A stretch of DNA of 64,000 nt from Bhargavaea massiliensis (lineage in GTDB: Bacteria; Bacillota; Bacilli; Bacillales_A; Planococcaceae): the NCBI RefSeq assembly GCF_018390575.1, contig NZ_JAHBCJ010000010.1:1-64000 (forward strand), read 5' to 3'. Position 1 is the first letter of the stretch; every line of letters starts with the position of its first letter. This document shows, piece by piece, positions 1 through 8,234 of the stretch. The notes beneath the pieces were generated by a model, which was not told the origin of the DNA, made no database searches, and saw only the letters and a program-made list of their open reading frames with translations. The position numbers and the translations under genes were made by a program.

Positions 1-160
1 GGAGTTGCAACAAGGGGTGAGGAGTTGCAACAAGGGGCGCGGAGTTGCAACAAGGAGTGTGGAGTTGCAACAAGGGGCGCGGAGTTGAAACAAGTGAATC
101 GCACTTACAGCATGAGTATTGTACTTACAGCATACGAATCGGGCTTACAGCAATATGATC
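1..160. repeat. Tandem array, eight 20-bp units
   Basis: Eight units follow each other with an exact 20-bp period from base 1 to base 160. Units 1-5 share GGAGTTGCAACAAGGGG plus three variable bases. Units 6-8 are a diverged form around ACTTACAGCA. The array starts at the window edge, so it may extend upstream. It lies beyond the terminator of the permease gene on the minus strand. The same core recurs with the same period at 37521-37720. Because 20 is not a multiple of 3, this is not a coding repeat. Function unknown. Confidence 0.9.
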
Positions 161-171
161 CGCCAATCAAA

Positions 172-201
172 AACCCCCTCTCCGTCACCGGAGAGGGGGT
201 T
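172..201 (-). terminator. Rho-independent terminator of the permease gene
   Basis: A 13-bp perfect stem (172-184 with 189-201) is followed, read on the minus strand, by a run of five T. It sits just past the stop codon of the permease gene ending at 213. Confidence 0.9.
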
Positions 202-212
202 CACAAACATGA

Positions 213-1274
213 TCACAGGACCCACATGCCGACCAGGCCGCAGAGGACACCGAGAAGGATGACGGCTCCGGAGACGAACCAGAGGACTTTCCTCGGGAAC
301 GCGCCTGCGACGAGGATCAGCGATGGCAGGCTGATGGCCGGCAGGGTGATGAGCAGGGCGGCGGCAGGTCCGGTACCAAGCCCGGCGGACATGAAGGCTT
401 GGATGATCGGGATTTCCGCGGCGGTCGGGATGACGAACAGCATTCCGCCGATTGCGAAAAGCAGGATCATGAGCAGTGTATTGCCGGATGCGCCGTCAAG
501 CAGCGGGAAGAGCCACGGGCGCACAGCCGCAATAAGCAGGACCGAGATAAAGTAAGCCGGGATGATGAAAAGTGCCATCCGGCCCATGCTCTTGAGCCAG
601 CGGGAAAGGAAGCTGCCTTCTTCCGGAGAAATCACCGTTTCCACTTTTTCCACCTTGCGGGCGAGTTCCTCAGGAGCCGGCTGCGGGGCAAACCGGTTCG
701 CCAGGTAGCTGATGCCGAAGACGAGCGCGATGCCAAAGATGGCCCGGAGCAGCGTGAATTCCCAGGAAAGGACGAACGTCATGAAGACGAGTACCGCCGG
801 ATTCAGCACAGGGTTGCCGAGCCAGAAAGCGAGGGCCGCTCCGATTGAGACATTCTTTTTCCTCAGTCCTGCTGCGACAGGTGCCGCGCAGCACGTGCAC
901 ATCATCCCCGGAAGGCTCGTCAGTCCGCCGATGGCCGTGCTGCCGAAGGAAGTCTTGCCGAGTGTGCGCATCAGCCAGTCGGCAGGGATGAGCACTTGGA
1001 CGAGCGAGCCGAGCACGATTCCGAGTACAGCCGCTTTCCAGACGGCAAGAAAGTATGTGACCGTGTATGACCAGGTGCTTTCCCAGGAGAATGTTCCGGC
1101 ATCAGCCGGGTCCCCGAGGATCGAATCGCCGATTGACTGTGTCGTGATGGCGGTCATGCTTTTATCGACATATGGAATCCATTTCACATACGCAAGCCCG
1201 ATAACCGCGACGAGAAGGAAGATGGTTACATATAAAATCGTCCGTTTTCTGTCGGACGTGCGGGTGGTGTTCAC
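213..1274 (-). CDS. YraQ-family (UPF0718) permease
   Basis: This 353-residue polytopic membrane protein resembles the YraQ/COG0701 permease family, whose substrates are poorly defined. An N-terminal membrane segment is followed by two hydrophobic blocks. The first contains the family's Cys-rich motif MMCTCCAAP (near residue 125) followed by a WLGNPVLNPA segment. The start is GTG at 1274, preceded by AGGAGG at 8 nt. The gene is monocistronic, with its own terminator. A Fur-superfamily-like 7-1-7 palindrome overlaps the expected -35 region (1323-1337), which hints at metal or peroxide control. The substrate cannot be read from sequence. Confidence 0.8.
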   Translation of the reverse strand: MNTTRTSDRKRTILYVTIFLLVAVIGLAYVKWIPYVDKSMTAITTQSIGDSILGDPADAGTFSWESTWSYTVTYFLAVWKAAVLGIVLGSLVQVLIPADWLMRTLGKTSFGSTAIGGLTSLPGMMCTCCAAPVAAGLRKKNVSIGAALAFWLGNPVLNPAVLVFMTFVLSWEFTLLRAIFGIALVFGISYLANRFAPQPAPEELARKVEKVETVISPEEGSFLSRWLKSMGRMALFIIPAYFISVLLIAAVRPWLFPLLDGASGNTLLMILLFAIGGMLFVIPTAAEIPIIQAFMSAGLGTGPAAALLITLPAISLPSLILVAGAFPRKVLWFVSGAVILLGVLCGLVGMWVL

Positions 1275-1307
1275 GTTCAGGACCTCCTGTAAACTGATAA
1301 CCGGAAT

Positions 1308-1337
1308 AGTATACCACCCGAATTAGAATAATTCTAT
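1308..1337 (-). promoter_or_regulatory. Promoter with a 7-1-7 palindromic operator
   Basis: On the minus strand a TATACT -10 box lies at 1308-1313. The expected -35 position falls inside a palindrome at 1323-1337: TTAGAAT-A-ATTCTAT. The architecture (7-1-7, AAT/ATT centre) is that of Fur/PerR/Zur boxes. The match to the PerR consensus TTATAATNATTATAA is good but not perfect. Which family member binds is inference. Confidence 0.5.
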
Positions 1338-1344
1338 TAGAAAA

Positions 1345-1370
1345 ATCCCCTGCCACAACGGGCAGGGGAT
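1345..1370 (-). terminator. Terminator of the ABC exporter gene
   Basis: A 10-bp stem (ATCCCCTGCC with GGCAGGGGAT) with a 5-6-nt loop is followed on the minus strand by a T-rich tail. It lies immediately downstream of the stop codon at 1375. Confidence 0.9.
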
Positions 1371-1374
1371 TGAA

Positions 1375-3093
1375 TCAGGCTTCCTGGAACTGAATATTGT
1401 GCAGGTTCGCGAAGATGCCGCCGTTCCTTACAAGTTCCTCATAGCTTCCGTCTTCCGCAATGCCGTCCTTTGTCACGACAACGACACGGTCTGCGTTTCG
1501 GATGGTGGCAAGACGGTGGGCGATGACGAGGGTCGTCCGGTTTTCGGACAGTTCCTCGAGGGACTGCTGGATGATACGCTCGGTCTCGGTGTCGAGTGCG
1601 GAAGTGGCCTCATCCAGGATGAGGATCGGCGGGTTCTTCAGGAACATGCGGGCGATGGCAAGCCGTTGTTTCTGGCCGCCGGAAAGCTTGAGGCCGCGCT
1701 CGCCGATCTGCGTTTCGTATCCGTCAGGAAGATCCGAAATGAACTCCTCGAGATGGGCCTTACGGGCAGCCTCGTAAACTTCTTCTTCAGTCGCGTCGAG
1801 CTTGCCGTAGGCGATGTTCTCGAAAATGGTCCCGGTGAAGAGAAACACATCTTGCTGAACGATACCGATTTGGGAGCGCAGCGACTTCATCGTCATATCC
1901 CGCACATCAATGCCGTCGATGGAAATCGAGCCGCCGTTGACATCATAGAATCGCGGAATCAACGAGCAGATGGTCGTCTTGCCTGCGCCGGACGGACCGA
2001 CAAAGGCGACCGTCTGCCCGGAGCGGATCGACAAACTGATGTCATTCAGCACCGGCTTGGATCCGTCATAGCGGAACGACACCCGGTCAAAGCGGATATT
2101 GCCGTTCAGATGGGAGACCTCTACGGCATCCGGATGGTCGAGCACTTCCGGCTCTTCATCCAGCAGCTCCTGGAACCGCCGGAATCCGGCCATTCCCTTC
2201 GGGTACATCTCGAGAAGCGCGGCTATTTTATCAACCGGTTTAATCAAAACGTTGACGAACAGCACGAAACTCACGAGTTCACCGTAGGAGAGCCGGTCGT
2301 TAAAGGAAAACCAGGCGCCGACGACGAGGACGAGCAGCGTGACAAGGCGCGTCAGCATATACATGCTGGAATGGGTCCAGGCCATGACTTTATAGGCTGC
2401 GATCTTGGCGTGCCTGAAACTTCCGTTGTCTTTCCTGAACCGCTTCATCTCGAACGCCTCGTTCGTGAACGACTGCACGACTCGAACCCCCGACACGCTG
2501 TCTTCGACACGGGCATTTACGTCGGCTATCCGGCTGTACATGTTTTGCCAAGCCTTGTTCATCTTCGTATTGCAGAATGTGATGACCGCGACAAGGAACG
2601 GGATCATGATGATGGTGATCAGCGCCAGCTCCGGATTGATCGTATACATGATCGAGAACGCACCGACAATCGTCATGATGGCGATGAAAATATCCTCCGG
2701 CCCGTGGTGGGCAAGCTCTCCGATGTCGAACAGGTCATTGGTGATCCGGCTCATGATATGGCCGGTCTTCGTGTTATCGAAAAAGCGGAACGACTGCCGT
2801 TGCACATGGTCGAAAAGCTGCTGCCGCATATCGGTCTCGATGTTCACCCCTAGCTTATGGCCGAGGTAGGAGACGATAAACTGCAGGAACGTGCTGAGAA
2901 GGTAGATGCCGAGCAGCAGGAGGCTGACCCAGACGATCCGGCCCCAGTCCCCGGTCGGAAGCAGTTCGTCAATGAACCACTGTACGGCAACTGGAAATGC
3001 AAGCTCGAGCAATGCCACGAACACGGCGCTTGAGAAGTCAATGACGAACAGCCGCTTATGCGGTTTATAATAGGAAAAGAATTGCTTGAGCAT
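1375..3093 (-). CDS. ABC exporter half-transporter (YgaD-like)
   Basis: This 572-residue fused membrane and ATPase subunit is a type I (MsbA/Sav1866-like) exporter that probably works as a homodimer on drugs or lipids. Six membrane segments occupy roughly residues 15-300. The ATPase domain shows Walker A GPSGAGKTT, the Q-loop region IGIVQQDVFLFTG, signature LSGGQKQR, Walker B ILILDEATSALD and the switch histidine in IAHRL. A longer reading from TTG at 3105 is possible. However, the GGAGG ribosome site lies inside those codons and is 5 nt before ATG 3093, so 3093 is the likely start. The closest familiar homologue is B. subtilis YgaD. The substrate is unknown. Confidence 0.9.
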   Translation of the reverse strand: MLKQFFSYYKPHKRLFVIDFSSAVFVALLELAFPVAVQWFIDELLPTGDWGRIVWVSLLLLGIYLLSTFLQFIVSYLGHKLGVNIETDMRQQLFDHVQRQSFRFFDNTKTGHIMSRITNDLFDIGELAHHGPEDIFIAIMTIVGAFSIMYTINPELALITIIMIPFLVAVITFCNTKMNKAWQNMYSRIADVNARVEDSVSGVRVVQSFTNEAFEMKRFRKDNGSFRHAKIAAYKVMAWTHSSMYMLTRLVTLLVLVVGAWFSFNDRLSYGELVSFVLFVNVLIKPVDKIAALLEMYPKGMAGFRRFQELLDEEPEVLDHPDAVEVSHLNGNIRFDRVSFRYDGSKPVLNDISLSIRSGQTVAFVGPSGAGKTTICSLIPRFYDVNGGSISIDGIDVRDMTMKSLRSQIGIVQQDVFLFTGTIFENIAYGKLDATEEEVYEAARKAHLEEFISDLPDGYETQIGERGLKLSGGQKQRLAIARMFLKNPPILILDEATSALDTETERIIQQSLEELSENRTTLVIAHRLATIRNADRVVVVTKDGIAEDGSYEELVRNGGIFANLHNIQFQEA

Positions 3094-3257
3094 AAAATCC
3101 TCCAATGGGTGATTTGACTTCCGCCATTATAGCCGAACCAAGTAGAATCCGGAAGAGGATTGGGTCTTTCGTCGGGTTTCTGCAAGAAAACGGAACTATT
3201 CCACGAAGTTTGCCGTATTACGGACTGTACCCAAATCCAGAGAGGCGGTAATTTTAT

Positions 3258-4127
3258 ATGAAGAAACTCTTGATGGCCATGGCGGCCGGAACTCTGACAC
3301 TTGGCCTGGCGGCATGCAATGAGACGGCCAAGCCAACGGAAGGCACACCGGAAGAAAAGCAGAGCGACCTGACGGCAGAGGAAGTCTATGAAAACGCGCT
3401 AAAAGCTTCACAGGAAATGAAAAGCTCGGAAGCCACTGTGAAGATGGACCAGAAAATCACGGTTCCCTCCCAAGAAGTGGAGATGAACACAAACACCAAC
3501 ATGGAGATGGAAATGACTTTGGACCCACTTGCAATGCATCAGAAGGGGACAATGACCATGAGTGCCGCGGGTGGGGAAGAGATGTCAATGGAAATCGATG
3601 TCTACATGACCGAGGACGGGACGATGTACATGCGCGATCCCCAGGGAGAACAGTGGATCAAGATGACTGGAGCCGTCCCGGGGCTTGACCAGCTGACCCA
3701 GCAGCAGCCGGATCCTTCCGAGCAGCTTGAGCAGCTCCAGGAATATGCAGAAGATATGAAGTTCGAGCAAAACGAGAGCGAGTATATCCTGAAGCTGACG
3801 GCCGACGGAGAAAAATTCAATGAGCTGATTAAGCAGACGCTCCAGGAACAGCTTCCGCCCGAAGCACTTGAACAGATGGGCGAAGAAGAACAGAAGGCAC
3901 TCGAAAACATGAACATCAACGAAATGCAGTACGAGATGTTCGTGGATAAGGAAACCTTCAATATGACAGCGATGAACATGATCATGTCGATGTCAATGGA
4001 AGACCAGGGTGAGACGGTCAATATCGACATCGATACGAAAACCGCTTACTCGAACATCAATGGAATCGAGAAAATCGAAATTCCCCAGGAAGTCATCGAC
4101 TCCGCAGTGGAACTTCCGCAACAATAA
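3258..4127 (+). CDS. Secreted lipoprotein, DUF6612-like
   Basis: The 289-residue protein has a type II signal peptide ending in the lipobox LAAC (Cys 20), so it should be a lipoprotein on the outer face of the membrane. The mature part is rich in Met, Glu and Gln. It has long stretches of alternating residues typical of the LolA/LppX-like beta-fold lipoproteins that Bacillales annotate as DUF6612, such as repeated MEMEM-type strands and an EQLEQLQEY helix. No catalytic motif is visible. A GAGGCGG ribosome site precedes the ATG, and a strong terminator follows. The family assignment is from general resemblance; the function is unknown. Confidence 0.75.
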   Translation: MKKLLMAMAAGTLTLGLAACNETAKPTEGTPEEKQSDLTAEEVYENALKASQEMKSSEATVKMDQKITVPSQEVEMNTNTNMEMEMTLDPLAMHQKGTMTMSAAGGEEMSMEIDVYMTEDGTMYMRDPQGEQWIKMTGAVPGLDQLTQQQPDPSEQLEQLQEYAEDMKFEQNESEYILKLTADGEKFNELIKQTLQEQLPPEALEQMGEEEQKALENMNINEMQYEMFVDKETFNMTAMNMIMSMSMEDQGETVNIDIDTKTAYSNINGIEKIEIPQEVIDSAVELPQQ

Positions 4128-4137
4128 TCGAACAGTA

Positions 4138-4170
4138 AAACCGCAGCCTTCAGCACGGCTGCGGTTTTTT
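4138..4170 (+). terminator. Terminator of the lipoprotein gene
   Basis: An 11-bp stem, AAACCGCAGCC with GGCTGCGGTTT, ends in a run of six T, 10 nt past the stop codon. Confidence 0.93.
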
Positions 4171-4258
4171 AGTTTGTCATGGAAGATGAAGAAAAGCGAT
4201 CCATGGAGGTGGAAAAGGTGGTCTGAAAAAGCCGCAAACCGGAAGTGCAGATTCTAGA

Positions 4259-4376
4259 CGATAATCATTCTAAACTAAATGATAATCATTTTCATTTACT
4301 CTTTGACTTCATGATAACCCATGCTATAATAGCAATTGCAAGGGTGCTGAGAATGATTTTCAACAGAACATTCTCA
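4259..4376 (+). promoter_or_regulatory. Fur-type boxes and promoter of the siderophore operon
   Basis: The promoter is TTGACT (4303-4308), 16 nt, TATAAT (4325-4330). Three Fur-like 7-1-7 boxes surround it. They are at 4259-4273 (CGATAAT-C-ATTCTAA), 4280-4294 (TGATAAT-C-ATTTTCA) and 4348-4362 (TGAGAAT-G-ATTTTCA, just downstream of the start point). The consensus TGATAATNATTATCA is established for Bacillus Fur. The third box also forms the left arm of a perfect 8-bp inverted repeat, TGAGAATG (4348-4355) with CATTCTCA (4369-4376). Iron-repressed transcription of yclNOPQ is a strong inference. Confidence 0.88.
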
Positions 4377-4411
4377 ATAGCCTTTCAAATCGCAGTGCAT
4401 CGGGGATAGCC

Positions 4412-5362
4412 ATGAAGACACGTTATTTGATTGCGGGGCTCGTCATCCTGTCGTTCTTATCTTTGTTCGTCGGGGCGAGCAGCATCACACCAATGGACCT
4501 CTTGGATTGGAGTTCCGAAGAAACCCAAATATTTTTGATCAGCCGTGTGCCGCGGCTTGTCGCCATCCTGCTTGCAGGGGCGGGCATGAGTGTCGCCGGC
4601 ATGATCATGCAGCAGTTGAGCCGAAACAAGTTTGTTTCACCGACAACGGCAGGGACACTGGATGCGACCCGTCTTGGGATCCTTGTATCCATGCTCCTGT
4701 TCACGAATGCGACGATGCTCGAGCAAATGGCCATTTCGTTTGCATTCGCCCTTGCCGGGACACTCTTGTTCATGCAGATCCTGGAGCGCATCAAGTTTAA
4801 AGATGCGATCTTCATCCCGCTGGTGGGGCTGATGTTCGGGAACATCTTGTCGTCCCTGACGACATTCTTCGCCTATCGGTCGAATGTGATCCAGAACATC
4901 TCCTCCTGGCTGCAGGGTGATTTCTCCATGATCATGTCGGGACGCTATGAGCTTTTGTACATCAGCGTTCCGATCCTGGTCCTGGCCTACCTGTATGCCA
5001 ACCGGTTTACCGTTGCCGGGATGGGGGAGGATTTCTCCAGGAACCTTGGCCTCAACTACAGATTTGTTGTGAACTTCGGTCTGATCCTGGTTGCATTGAT
5101 TACTGTAACGGTTGTCCTCACGGTCGGCATGATTCCGTTTCTCGGACTCATTATCCCCAACATCGTCTCCATCATGAAAGGAGACAACCTAGAGAAGACT
5201 TTGCCGCACACGGCGCTCATGGGCTCGATATTCCTGCTTGTCTGTGACATTCTCGGACGTGTGCTGATCTATCCATATGAAATTTCCATCAGTCTGATGG
5301 TCGGGGTCATCGGCAGCGGCATCTTCCTTTACCTGCTGTTCAGGAGGAAAGCCTATGCGTGA
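4412..5362 (+). CDS. yclN: Siderophore ABC transporter permease YclN
   Basis: This 316-residue FecCD-family permease is one of two membrane subunits of an iron-siderophore importer. It resembles B. subtilis YclN (FpbN), which serves petrobactin. Eight to ten membrane segments are visible. The family hallmarks are an SRVPRLVAILLAGAGM segment near residues 44-59 and the coupling-helix region near GMIPFLGLIIPNI. It is the first gene of a four-gene operon under the Fur boxes and overlaps yclO by 8 nt. Petrobactin specificity is inferred from homology and gene order, not from visible ligand residues. Confidence 0.93.
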   Translation: MKTRYLIAGLVILSFLSLFVGASSITPMDLLDWSSEETQIFLISRVPRLVAILLAGAGMSVAGMIMQQLSRNKFVSPTTAGTLDATRLGILVSMLLFTNATMLEQMAISFAFALAGTLLFMQILERIKFKDAIFIPLVGLMFGNILSSLTTFFAYRSNVIQNISSWLQGDFSMIMSGRYELLYISVPILVLAYLYANRFTVAGMGEDFSRNLGLNYRFVVNFGLILVALITVTVVLTVGMIPFLGLIIPNIVSIMKGDNLEKTLPHTALMGSIFLLVCDILGRVLIYPYEISISLMVGVIGSGIFLYLLFRRKAYA

Positions 5363-6305
5363 TTCCATTAAACTCATCATCCTGTACGCGCTGGCGGCGC
5401 TTTTTGTCGGTCTGTATCTGTTCCATGACTTGAATGGCAGTTACGACTACGCCCTCCCGAGAAGGGGCGTGAAGGTTGCGGCGATGGCCGTGACCGGCAT
5501 CGCGATCGCCTACGCAACGGTCGTCTTCCAGACGATCACCCAGAACCGGATTTTGACACCGAGCATCATGGGGCTGGACTCGCTCTATATGCTGATCCAG
5601 ACACTCATCATCTTTTTCCTGGGCTCGACCCATATCACGGTCGTCAACAAGCAGGTGAATTTCCTGCTGTCGGTCATAGCGATGATCATTTTCGCTTTGC
5701 TGCTCTACCAGCTCCTCTTTAAAAAGGGGAACCGGCCGGTTTACTTCCTCCTTCTGGTTGGAATTATCGTCGGGACATTTTTCAGCAGCATCTCGACATT
5801 CCTCCAGGTGCTGATCGATCCGAATGAGTTCCTGACTGTCCAGGATGCGATGTTCGCCAGCTTCAACAACGTCAATTCAGACTTGGTCTGGCTCTCGATC
5901 GCGGTTGTCGCCGCTTGCATCACCATCGGTTGGCGCCAGCTCAGGATCATGGATGTAATCTCGCTTGGCCGGGATATCTCCATGAACCTGGGCGTACCGT
6001 ATGACAGAATGGTGCGCAGCACCCTGATCCTATCCGCAGTGCTGATCGCCGTGTCTACGGCATTGGTCGGTCCGATCACTTTCTTCGGTCTGATCGTCGC
6101 CAATCTGAGCTACCAATTCATCAAGTCTTATAAGCATTCCATCACGATTACGGCTGCAGCCGGCCTGAGCCTGATCCTCCTCATCGGGGGACAGTGGGTC
6201 GTCGAGCGTGTCTTCACCTTCTCGACCACTCTGAGTGTCGTCATCGAGTTCGCCGGCGGCGTGTACTTTATCTATCTACTACTTAAGGAGAGTCGATCCG
6301 CATGA
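5355..6305 (+). CDS. yclO: Siderophore ABC transporter permease YclO
   Basis: This is the second FecCD-family permease subunit (316 residues), paired with YclN. It has a hydrophobic N-terminal segment and the FecCD signatures TQNRILTPSIMGLDSLY and ALVGPITFFGLIVANL. The ATG lies inside the last codons of yclN, with the ribosome site AGGAGG in the yclN coding sequence, so translation is probably coupled. Its 3' end overlaps yclP by 4 nt (ATGA). Confidence 0.93.
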   Translation: MRDSIKLIILYALAALFVGLYLFHDLNGSYDYALPRRGVKVAAMAVTGIAIAYATVVFQTITQNRILTPSIMGLDSLYMLIQTLIIFFLGSTHITVVNKQVNFLLSVIAMIIFALLLYQLLFKKGNRPVYFLLLVGIIVGTFFSSISTFLQVLIDPNEFLTVQDAMFASFNNVNSDLVWLSIAVVAACITIGWRQLRIMDVISLGRDISMNLGVPYDRMVRSTLILSAVLIAVSTALVGPITFFGLIVANLSYQFIKSYKHSITITAAAGLSLILLIGGQWVVERVFTFSTTLSVVIEFAGGVYFIYLLLKESRSA

Positions 6306-7063
6306 TCCAAGTCCGTGAGCTGTCCAAGTTTTATGGGAAAAAAGCCGTCGTCGAAAAGGTTTCGGTCAACATTCAGCGCGGCCAGATCACTTCGTTCATC
6401 GGGCCGAACGGGGCGGGCAAGTCCACCCTGCTCTCCATGGTAAGCCGCCTGCTGGATGCAGACACCGGAGAAGTGCTGGTCGACAAGGATGACGTGCGCA
6501 AGATGAAGTCGAACGACTTCGCCAAGCGTGTTTCGATCCTGAAACAATCCAATTACATGAATGTCCGTCTCACGGTCCGCGAACTCGTCTCATTCGGACG
6601 ATTCCCGCATTCACGGGGGCGGCTGAATGAGGAAGACATCCGTGTGATCGATCAGGCGATCGAGTACATGGAGCTCGGGGATTTGGAGGACAATTATCTG
6701 GATGAGCTGTCCGGAGGCCAGCGCCAGCGGGCGTTCATCTCGATGGTCATCGCCCAGGATACCGAATACGTCCTTCTCGATGAACCACTCAACAACCTCG
6801 ACATGAAGCATTCTGTCCAGATCATGAAGATTCTCCGCCGCCTCGTGGATGAGCTCGGCAAGACTGTCGTCATCGTCCTTCATGACATCAACTTCGCATC
6901 GGTCTACTCCGACCGGATCGTGGCGCTGAAGGACGGGCGAGTCATCAAAGACGGCCCGACCGAGGACATCATCAATTCCGAGTCGCTGAAAGAAATCTAT
7001 GACATGGACATTCCGATCAAGCAGATGAGCAACTGCCGGATCTGCGTATACTTTAATTCCTGA
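6302..7063 (+). CDS. yclP: Siderophore ABC transporter ATPase YclP
   Basis: This 253-residue cytoplasmic ATPase drives the YclNO importer. Walker A is GPNGAGKST (about residues 36-44), the signature is LSGGQRQRAF, Walker B is YVLLDEPLNNLD and the switch histidine is in VLHDINFAS. The ATG overlaps the yclO stop codon (ATGA), and its ribosome site is AAGGAGAG. Length and motifs are typical of FepC-type subunits. Confidence 0.95.
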   Translation: MIQVRELSKFYGKKAVVEKVSVNIQRGQITSFIGPNGAGKSTLLSMVSRLLDADTGEVLVDKDDVRKMKSNDFAKRVSILKQSNYMNVRLTVRELVSFGRFPHSRGRLNEEDIRVIDQAIEYMELGDLEDNYLDELSGGQRQRAFISMVIAQDTEYVLLDEPLNNLDMKHSVQIMKILRRLVDELGKTVVIVLHDINFASVYSDRIVALKDGRVIKDGPTEDIINSESLKEIYDMDIPIKQMSNCRICVYFNS

Positions 7064-7100
7064 CCACACATAATCGAATAGGAAAGACGAGGGATCCTAT

Positions 7101-8075
7101 ATGAAAAAGTTCACGTTTATCGCAATGCTGATGGCATTTATCCTGTTCTTGGGTGCCTGCGGCAGCGACACTGCCAAAGAAACCGAAGAAAGCAAAGGCA
7201 GCACATCCGGTGAAGCCACTGAAGAAACAACCGAAGACAGCAAGTCCGTGACAATCGAGCACGAGCTCGGCCAAGCAACGATCGAAGGCACGCCTGAGAA
7301 AGTCGTCGTCTTTGACTTCGGTATCCTTGATACGCTTGATGAACTCGGCGTAGAAGTCACAGGTCTCCCGCAGGCAAATGTACCGGGTTACCTGGAGCAG
7401 TACGAATCGGATGAGTACACGAACGTGGGCAGCCTGAAAGAACCGGATTTCGAAGCCATCCATGAGCTTCAGCCGGATGTCATCTTTATCTCCGGCCGTC
7501 AGGCGCAGCTGTATGACCAGTTTGAGGAAATTGCACCAACTGTCTATATCCCGATTGATACAACAGACTACGTGGAATCCTTCAAGGAAAACATGAACAC
7601 CGTCGCTGAGATCTTCGGCAAAGAAGATGAGATGAACACGGAACTTGAAGACATCGACAGCCGTATAGCTGCCATTCAGGAAAAGACTGCTGCATCTGAA
7701 GAAAAAGCTCTGATCGTTCTCGGTACACAAAGCAAGGTTAGTGCATACGGCCCGGCATCCCGCTTCGGCCTGATCCATGATGTCTTCGGTGTGGAACCGG
7801 CTGATGAAGGAATCGAAGCTTCGACGCACGGCCAGAACATCACATTCGAATATATCCTCGACACAAACCCTGACATCCTCTACGTCATCGACCGTGACGC
7901 TGCAATCGGCGAGGATTCAAGCGTTAAAGAATCGTTCGAGAATGATCTTGTCAAGAAGACGAATGCTTACAAAAATGACAACATCCATTACCTGAACGGT
8001 GAATACTGGTACCTCTCCGGGGGCGGCCTTCAATCGATGAAAGAGATGATCTCCGAAATCGAAGCCAGCTTCTGA
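7101..8075 (+). CDS. yclQ: Siderophore-binding lipoprotein YclQ
   Basis: This 324-residue solute-binding protein of the operon captures ferric siderophore outside the cell and delivers it to YclNOP. A lipoprotein signal ends in LGAC (Cys 20). It is followed by a Ser/Thr/Glu-rich linker and a periplasmic-binding (FecB/BtuF type) domain. That domain contains PDVIFISGRQAQLYDQFEEIAPTVY-type segments characteristic of FatB/YclQ/CeuE proteins. It lies 37 nt after yclP with its own ribosome site and is followed by a strong terminator that closes the operon. The B. subtilis orthologue binds petrobactin; the specificity here is inferred. Confidence 0.93.
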   Translation: MKKFTFIAMLMAFILFLGACGSDTAKETEESKGSTSGEATEETTEDSKSVTIEHELGQATIEGTPEKVVVFDFGILDTLDELGVEVTGLPQANVPGYLEQYESDEYTNVGSLKEPDFEAIHELQPDVIFISGRQAQLYDQFEEIAPTVYIPIDTTDYVESFKENMNTVAEIFGKEDEMNTELEDIDSRIAAIQEKTAASEEKALIVLGTQSKVSAYGPASRFGLIHDVFGVEPADEGIEASTHGQNITFEYILDTNPDILYVIDRDAAIGEDSSVKESFENDLVKKTNAYKNDNIHYLNGEYWYLSGGGLQSMKEMISEIEASF

Positions 8076-8087
8076 TCGGTTCCTCCC

Positions 8088-8117
8088 AAACACCCTGCCA
8101 AGCGCAGGGTGTTTTTG
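8088..8117 (+). terminator. Terminator of the yclNOPQ operon
   Basis: An 11-bp stem, AAACACCCTGC with GCAGGGTGTTT, is followed by a T-rich tail shortly after yclQ. Confidence 0.92.
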
Positions 8118-8234
8118 TTTGCCGATTAATCTGTGCAGGTCCGTCTCCCGGCTGTATCTTTTGTTCCTTCGGGTATGTACGTGGCCTTCAGTGATAAAAT
8201 GAGAAAAGAGTTTGTACACGCTGGAGGCGTTGAG

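Noticed and set aside
1-160. CRISPR array
   Set aside because: Units are 20 bp in total with no alternation of constant repeat and unique spacer of 25-40 bp, and no cas genes are present.
25-555. Open frame running from the 20-bp array into the antisense of the permease gene
   Set aside because: The frame crosses a repeat whose period is not a multiple of three and a terminator, and then mirrors a clear permease gene. It has no ribosome site.
1399-2853. 484-codon open frame antisense to the ABC exporter
   Set aside because: It is a shadow frame caused by high GC at third positions. The minus strand encodes a complete ABC exporter with all motifs.
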